This document shows, piece after piece, positions 4,893 to 8,431 of a stretch of 8,431 bases of DNA (positions are counted from its first letter, which is position 1; each line of letters starts with the position of its first letter). The notes below the pieces were generated by a model. That model searched no databases, was not told the origin of the DNA, and worked only from the letters and a program-made list of their open reading frames with translations. The stretch is from Candidatus Thorarchaeota archaeon (GTDB lineage Archaea; Asgardarchaeota; Thorarchaeia; Thorarchaeales; Thorarchaeaceae): positions 1-8,431 of the forward strand of contig JAEOST010000343.1 of NCBI GenBank assembly GCA_016840245.1. The letters are read 5' to 3'. A program made the position numbers and the translations under genes.

Positions 4893-7301
4893 ATGACATT
4901 AAGATTAGGATCTAAAGGTGATAGGGTCCGTGATATACAAAGCAAGCTTGGGGAACTTGGTATATACTCTGGTCCTATCGATGGAATCTTTGGTGATGCA
5001 ACGAGGAAGGCAGTTGTACGCTATCAGGAAAGTAAAGGACTGAATGCAGATGGCATAGTAGGGCCGTCTGTGATTAAAGCTCTAGGTATGAAGATGGAAC
5101 TTGCTTTTCCTGAATTGGAGCGAATGCAATTCAGAGCTCTGATTGCGAAGAATCCAAATTATTTTGGAACGCAACCAATTTCCGGACTACAAGCAGTCAC
5201 AGAGATGAGTGGAGAAAGGAAATATGAGGAATTGATGTGTCTAGGGTACAACCCAGAGTTAAATCGATTAGAGGCTGTTGTTCACATCAAGTTGGAATAT
5301 GGATACACGACTGATATCTGTTCACATGGATCGCCAGAATATGTAAGGTTCTTTGTGGACTGGAAGGATGATGGCAATTGGGTCGATGCAGGCATGGTGA
5401 ATTTCACAGCTTACAATATCCCGGGAGACAAACCCCTGGAATATGCGGTAGCGATTCAGCTAACTGTCAAGGAGCAAATGTGTATAGTCGAGTACCTTCC
5501 GAAGGTACGTGCGATCCTGTCATGGAACAGAGCACCAACAGCTGGAGACCCCAACTTTGAACCTGTATGGGGGAATGTACTGGATGCATACATACAGATC
5601 AAAGAGTCAGAGTATCAGTATCTCGAAACAATCTTTGAAACTGCAGGATTTGAGATACCAGCAGAAATGACTAAGCTCATAGATCTGAAGCAAGAGATAC
5701 AACTTATAGAATCTAAGGAGATGGGATTTGGAGAAATACATGAACTATACAAGGACAAGAAAGTAGATCCATTCAGGTATTGTTCTCCATACCTTCATCA
5801 AGTTCTATCCATGCCCATCGCAGTTTCTGACAAGGTCAAGGCTATGCTTGAGGCAACCGGTGTTGAATTTGCCAGTCTTGTAAGTACCCTGTCAACAACC
5901 TCAGGGGACCTTAGTTATGAGGAGTTGACCTGCATTGGATACAATCAAAATCAGAGAAAACTTGTTGGTGTGATCAAAGTCAAGAAACAATATGGATATT
6001 CTGGAAATCTCTGTAAACCGGGAAGCTACGAATACGTGGCATTCTGGGAGTGGAGCGAACTCTTTGCCATGTGGAGATACTTAGGTACAGCCACAGTTAA
6101 TGTGCATGATATTGAGAGCATCCCTGATGAGGGTCTGTTCTACTCAGTTATGCTGCCTGTTGATTTCAGTCATCATCAACGTCCGTGTGCTGAGGGACCA
6201 AGTGTTGTAAAGATTCGTGCAGTTCTCTCCTGGAGAACTCCGCCATCAACTACTGACCCAGACCGATTGCCAACTTGGGGTAACAGACAGGAAACACATG
6301 TCCACATTAAGCCCGGACCTACAATCGGACTGAGTACTCAGATACCCTATATTGATAGCGTCGGTAATATTGATGTCTGTGATATTGACCAATCATCGGG
6401 ACACGCTACTGGAGATGGAGTAACCATTGACTTTACTCCCTCTGGTGATGATGATATACCTGATGTGCTTGAAAGTCCGTTTGGCGGAATTGTGATAGTG
6501 ACTGGACGTATCACAAATGTACGATCGCCCGCAATCGGATTGAAATACAAGATATTTGTACGTCCATATTTACCATTTTCAAGTGATGTACAGAATCCAT
6601 GGCAACCAGTGAGTAACAAGTTCAAGGTCAAGACTGTAAGACAGGTTGGAACCAGTCCATATCTACATGGAACCATAGAACAAAGGATTGATAGTAATGG
6701 TTACTACACCTATCTTGAATACACAAGTTCATCGGGATTCCGAGAGGTCCAAGGAGATGTCCTTGCAGAATGGAAGACTAGTTCAACAATGAATGGACTC
6801 TGGGAGATTCGTATGGAAGCAAAGAAAGCAGATGGAACCATCGTTCCTGCTGGAATAGTACACTGTGATGCTGGAGGAAATAGGACTAACGTGATTCTGT
6901 GCCTGGACAACAAAAAGCCAGATCCTGCTAAAATCCAAATAACTGGGTATCGACGTGCTGGTGTAGAGCATGATGCTGGGGATTGTGGAAAGTTTCAGGT
7001 TGGTGATATAATATTTGGAAAATACTATGCAGGAGAGGATCACTTCAACTACCTCTATCTTAGCATTTATCCATCCGGTCCTGCAGGTGGCAGAAAACCG
7101 GATCCTATGGGGCCCACAGAATATCCTGCTATACCTAATACTGGTGTCTATGACCATGATTGGGAACTAAACACCAAAGGTATGAAACCATGTGGTTATA
7201 CTGTGCATTTACGCGTCCGCGATCGCACCATTAGAGACAGTCGTTGGATTGGATGGTACAACAACCATTCTGTCGGTTTCTGTCTAGAGTCCCCATCGTA
7301 A
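4893..7301 (+). CDS. Peptidoglycan-binding-type domain protein with duplicated Cys module and C-terminal beta domains
   Basis: The product has 802 residues. Residues 3-64 match a PG_binding_1 domain: 'LRLGSKGDRVRDIQSKLG', then 'GPIDGIFGDATRKAVVRYQ' and 'DGIVGPSVIKAL'. Two copies of an uncharacterised module follow (107-237 and 338-474), sharing YEEL-x-C-x-G-Y-N, GY-x3-L/I-C-x2-GS-x-EYV, and R-A-x-LSW with a P-x-W-G-N ending. A helical, charged linker (238-337) separates them. Residues about 485-675 look beta-rich, with 'SPFGGIVIVTGRI', 'GLWEIRMEA' and 'CLDNKKPD'. The last 125 residues carry 'DCGKF', 'KPCGYT' and 'GFCLE'. From memory this layout resembles uncharacterised large bacterial proteins; I cannot confirm that here. 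The start is fixed by a GAGGT site, and there is no signal peptide or membrane helix, so export by the Sec route is not apparent. The role may be polysaccharide or cell-wall recognition, but this is inference. No catalytic motif is visible. Confidence 0.82.
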   Translation: MTLRLGSKGDRVRDIQSKLGELGIYSGPIDGIFGDATRKAVVRYQESKGLNADGIVGPSVIKALGMKMELAFPELERMQFRALIAKNPNYFGTQPISGLQAVTEMSGERKYEELMCLGYNPELNRLEAVVHIKLEYGYTTDICSHGSPEYVRFFVDWKDDGNWVDAGMVNFTAYNIPGDKPLEYAVAIQLTVKEQMCIVEYLPKVRAILSWNRAPTAGDPNFEPVWGNVLDAYIQIKESEYQYLETIFETAGFEIPAEMTKLIDLKQEIQLIESKEMGFGEIHELYKDKKVDPFRYCSPYLHQVLSMPIAVSDKVKAMLEATGVEFASLVSTLSTTSGDLSYEELTCIGYNQNQRKLVGVIKVKKQYGYSGNLCKPGSYEYVAFWEWSELFAMWRYLGTATVNVHDIESIPDEGLFYSVMLPVDFSHHQRPCAEGPSVVKIRAVLSWRTPPSTTDPDRLPTWGNRQETHVHIKPGPTIGLSTQIPYIDSVGNIDVCDIDQSSGHATGDGVTIDFTPSGDDDIPDVLESPFGGIVIVTGRITNVRSPAIGLKYKIFVRPYLPFSSDVQNPWQPVSNKFKVKTVRQVGTSPYLHGTIEQRIDSNGYYTYLEYTSSSGFREVQGDVLAEWKTSSTMNGLWEIRMEAKKADGTIVPAGIVHCDAGGNRTNVILCLDNKKPDPAKIQITGYRRAGVEHDAGDCGKFQVGDIIFGKYYAGEDHFNYLYLSIYPSGPAGGRKPDPMGPTEYPAIPNTGVYDHDWELNTKGMKPCGYTVHLRVRDRTIRDSRWIGWYNNHSVGFCLESPS
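5211..5603 (+). repeat. Module copy A (codes for residues 107-237)
   Basis: This is the first copy of an internal protein-level duplication within the 802-residue protein. Conserved positions include Cys 116, Cys 143 and Cys 197, 'KYEELMCLGYN', 'GSPEYVRFF' and 'VRAILSWNRAP', ending in W-G-N and a short beta strand (YIQIK). The DNA has diverged well beyond the protein pattern, so the duplication is old. Confidence 0.75.
5904..6314 (+). repeat. Module copy B (codes for residues 338-474)
   Basis: This second copy starts 231 residues after copy A. Cys 347, Cys 374 and Cys 432 align with the three cysteines of copy A; the spacing between the first two is 27 residues in both copies. 'SYEELTCIGYN', 'GSYEYVAFW' and 'IRAVLSWRTPP' correspond to the copy A motifs, followed by T-W-G-N and a strand (HVHIK). 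Confidence 0.75.
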
Positions 7302-7323
7302 CCAGAACGTATTGGAATCTATA

Positions 7324-7348
7324 TCGAGAGAGGTATATCCTCTCTCGA
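7324..7348. repeat. Perfect 10-bp inverted repeat after the 802-residue protein gene
   Basis: TCGAGAGAGG, a five-base loop (TATAT), and CCTCTCTCGA form a perfect stem beginning 22 bases after the stop codon at 7301. No T-run follows, so it is not a typical terminator. It may mark or stabilise the mRNA 3' end, or be a protein-binding dyad. The rest of 7302-7490 shows nothing I can name. Confidence 0.6.
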
Positions 7349-7490
7349 ACCATTCTGTGTATCATAGACTCAATTGACTGTATGTTTCTGCTTACTCTCA
7401 AGAAACAATCCATCGTATATCATCCTCATCATCGAATTGCGTAAATTGGAGTAATTTGTGACCCCAAAACGTGGTGTTCAATGCTGAGTA

Positions 7491-7808
7491 TTATGATATT
7501 CCATGAAGATCCATGGACAAGAGCTTATTTCTGATACTCTCCCAGTCCATCTTGATTCCAGTCGTGACAGACAGGCTTGAGAGACCCACGATGGCACTCA
7601 CCAGAATTGTTGCCGCATTCCTACTGTCCAAGTTCTTCTTGAATTCTCCACTATCAATCCCCTCCTGAAAGATCTCAGCCATGAAATCAGTGGTCGCAGA
7701 ATGCTGTTCATTCAATCGTTGCTTCATTCCTTTAATCCTCGAGGAAGATACCTCCTTTATCAACAAATGATACAGATAATCTAGTCAGAGCTTTGTTGAA
7801 GCAGTCAT
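7491..7808 (-). pseudogene. TetR-family regulator remnant (C-terminal ligand domain, DNA-binding half missing)
   Basis: From 7784 down to the stop at 7491 the frame encodes about 97 residues resembling the C-terminal half of a TetR regulator: helix 'IKGMKQRLNEQ', then 'MAEIFQEGIDSGEFKKNLD', 'AATILVSAIVGLSSL' and a final amphipathic helix. The E-G-I-x-S-G-E-F and R-x-A-A-x-x-L patterns are characteristic. No helix-turn-helix is encoded upstream in any frame. In the same frame an ATG at 7808 starts seven codons (MTASTKL, typical of a TetR N-terminus), followed directly by TGA at 7787 and then the C-terminal domain. The simplest reading is loss of roughly 90-100 internal codons including the whole DNA-binding domain. 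A short protein starting at the TTG at 7766 (91 residues) or ATG at 7730 could still be made, but would not bind DNA. Confidence 0.6.
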
Positions 7809-7814
7809 AAATAT
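7808..7814 (+). promoter_or_regulatory. TATA-like box of the PAS sensor gene
   Basis: TAAATAT is followed about 25 bases later by the expected initiation site (near 7836), leaving a leader of about 22 bases before the ATG at 7859. It abuts the palindrome at 7814-7825. Confidence 0.4.
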
Positions 7815-7825
7815 CCTAATTAGGA
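7814..7825. promoter_or_regulatory. Perfect 12-bp palindrome, candidate operator
   Basis: TCCTAATTAGGA reads the same on both strands and lies between the divergent TetR remnant and the PAS sensor gene, directly downstream of the TATA-like box. TetR regulators usually bind such dyads in their own divergent promoter, so binding here would block transcription of the sensor gene. The assignment rests on position and symmetry. Confidence 0.45.
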
Positions 7826-7858
7826 AATAACCAAGCAAAATGTGAATGGGGCCGTTGC

Positions 7859-8431
7859 ATGGGTCGTGAAGATACATCTACATGGAGTACTATGTTACAA
7901 CAGATGTTAGTTCCTATTGTAGTTCTTGTCATTGTCATCCTACAATCGATACTCTATTTCAGCCTGTTATCACCACGAACCGGATACGCTGACTATGATG
8001 ATGCTCTAATTGAATTTGGAGTTGCAATCATCGCCTATCTACTGATTATACTCTTCGGACGGTCGATTCAAAAGCGGTCAGCACGAATTCCCCTACAACT
8101 AGGTTGGACCATCATCATCATTGTAGTAGTTCACTCCGGTCTGATTCAGCTCGTTGACCTCTTCTATCCCTACTCGGTGAACATCCTGTCGATAGGAATA
8201 CAAGTCCTTCAAGACACTCTGACCATCTCTCTAGGACTCGCTGGCTTTCTCTCCTTCATTGGAGTCTATAACTGGGTTGCAGACATCAGTGCCCGTGAAC
8301 GACACTTTCACTCTGTCGTGGATGCAATGCCTGTTGGAGTGGCGGTAACAGATCTAGATCTCAAGTTGACACTGTATAATGAGGAACTCTCCCAAATATT
8401 AGATGTTGAAAATGACCAGGTTTTCAATGCC
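7859..8431 (+). CDS. Membrane PAS-domain sensor protein, probably a histidine kinase (3' partial)
   Basis: The frame is open from the ATG at 7859 to the right edge (191 residues). Four hydrophobic helices are visible at about 17-37, 51-68, 83-105 and 113-140, forming an N-terminal membrane sensor region. A PAS domain then begins: 'RHFHSVVDAMPVGVAVTDLD' (148-167) followed by 'LKLTLYNEELSQILDV' (168-183), with the typical V-D-A-M-P-x-G-V and Y-N-E-E-L signature. Archaeal proteins with this layout usually continue into further PAS domains and a HisKA/HATPase kinase core, but that part lies beyond the window, so kinase activity is inferred. No strong ribosome binding site precedes the ATG; internal ATGs at codons 12 and 16 are alternatives, though the helix prediction suits the first. 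A TATA-like box and a 12-bp palindrome lie upstream. Confidence 0.75.
   Translation, partial: MGREDTSTWSTMLQQMLVPIVVLVIVILQSILYFSLLSPRTGYADYDDALIEFGVAIIAYLLIILFGRSIQKRSARIPLQLGWTIIIIVVVHSGLIQLVDLFYPYSVNILSIGIQVLQDTLTISLGLAGFLSFIGVYNWVADISARERHFHSVVDAMPVGVAVTDLDLKLTLYNEELSQILDVENDQVFNA

Noticed and set aside
7231..7444. Short open frames on both strands around the end of the 802-residue protein gene
   Set aside because: They run through the end of a clear gene and the hairpin after it, without start signals or motifs.
7785..7787. TGA in the TetR frame as a recoded codon (selenocysteine)
   Set aside because: The DNA-binding domain is missing as well, so recoding would not restore a functional regulator; deletion explains both facts.
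1..8431. CRISPR array, tRNA, rRNA or insertion sequence
   Set aside because: No regularly spaced repeats, no tRNA-like cloverleaf noticed, and no transposase or terminal inverted repeats seen.

Overview
The window looks archaeal. Start sites are preceded either by GAGGT-type ribosome binding sites or by TATA-like boxes with short leaders, and TTG is a credible start for several genes. The first gene encodes a surface protein of a kind common in archaea: parallel beta-helix repeats, an Ig-like domain, a Thr-rich stalk and a C-terminal membrane anchor. That architecture, together with the flavodoxin/ferredoxin and PAS-sensor genes, is reminiscent of Asgard archaea (Thorarchaeia-like). This placement is an impression only, because the window holds no rRNA or phylogenetic marker.

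Layout from left to right: (1) the 3' part of a NosD-like beta-helix surface protein (+, open at the left edge); (2) a convergent membrane methyltransferase of the ICMT/PEMT superfamily (-); (3) a short divergent promoter region; (4) an EFR1-type flavodoxin-ferredoxin fusion (+), then a free-standing flavodoxin (+) with its own TATA-like box; (5) a convergent three-helix membrane protein of unknown function (-); (6) a 265-bp intergenic region holding a TATA-like box and a small hairpin; (7) an 802-residue protein (+) with an N-terminal peptidoglycan-binding-type domain, a duplicated three-cysteine module and C-terminal beta-rich domains; (8) a perfect 10-bp-arm hairpin just after it; (9) the C-terminal half of a TetR-family regulator (-), apparently a pseudogene with its start region fused across an in-frame TGA; (10) the 5' part of a four-helix membrane PAS sensor protein (+, runs off the right edge), whose promoter overlaps a perfect 12-bp palindrome.

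The genes alternate in strand and do not form one operon. The only plausible functional pair is the EFR1 protein and the flavodoxin, both low-potential electron carriers. The most unusual item is the 802-residue protein: it joins a bacterial cell-wall-binding fold to a duplicated uncharacterised module, with no visible signal peptide, in an apparently archaeal setting. The TetR remnant next to the palindrome suggests a regulator that has decayed while its operator may persist. I see no tRNA, rRNA, CRISPR array, insertion sequence or attachment site.
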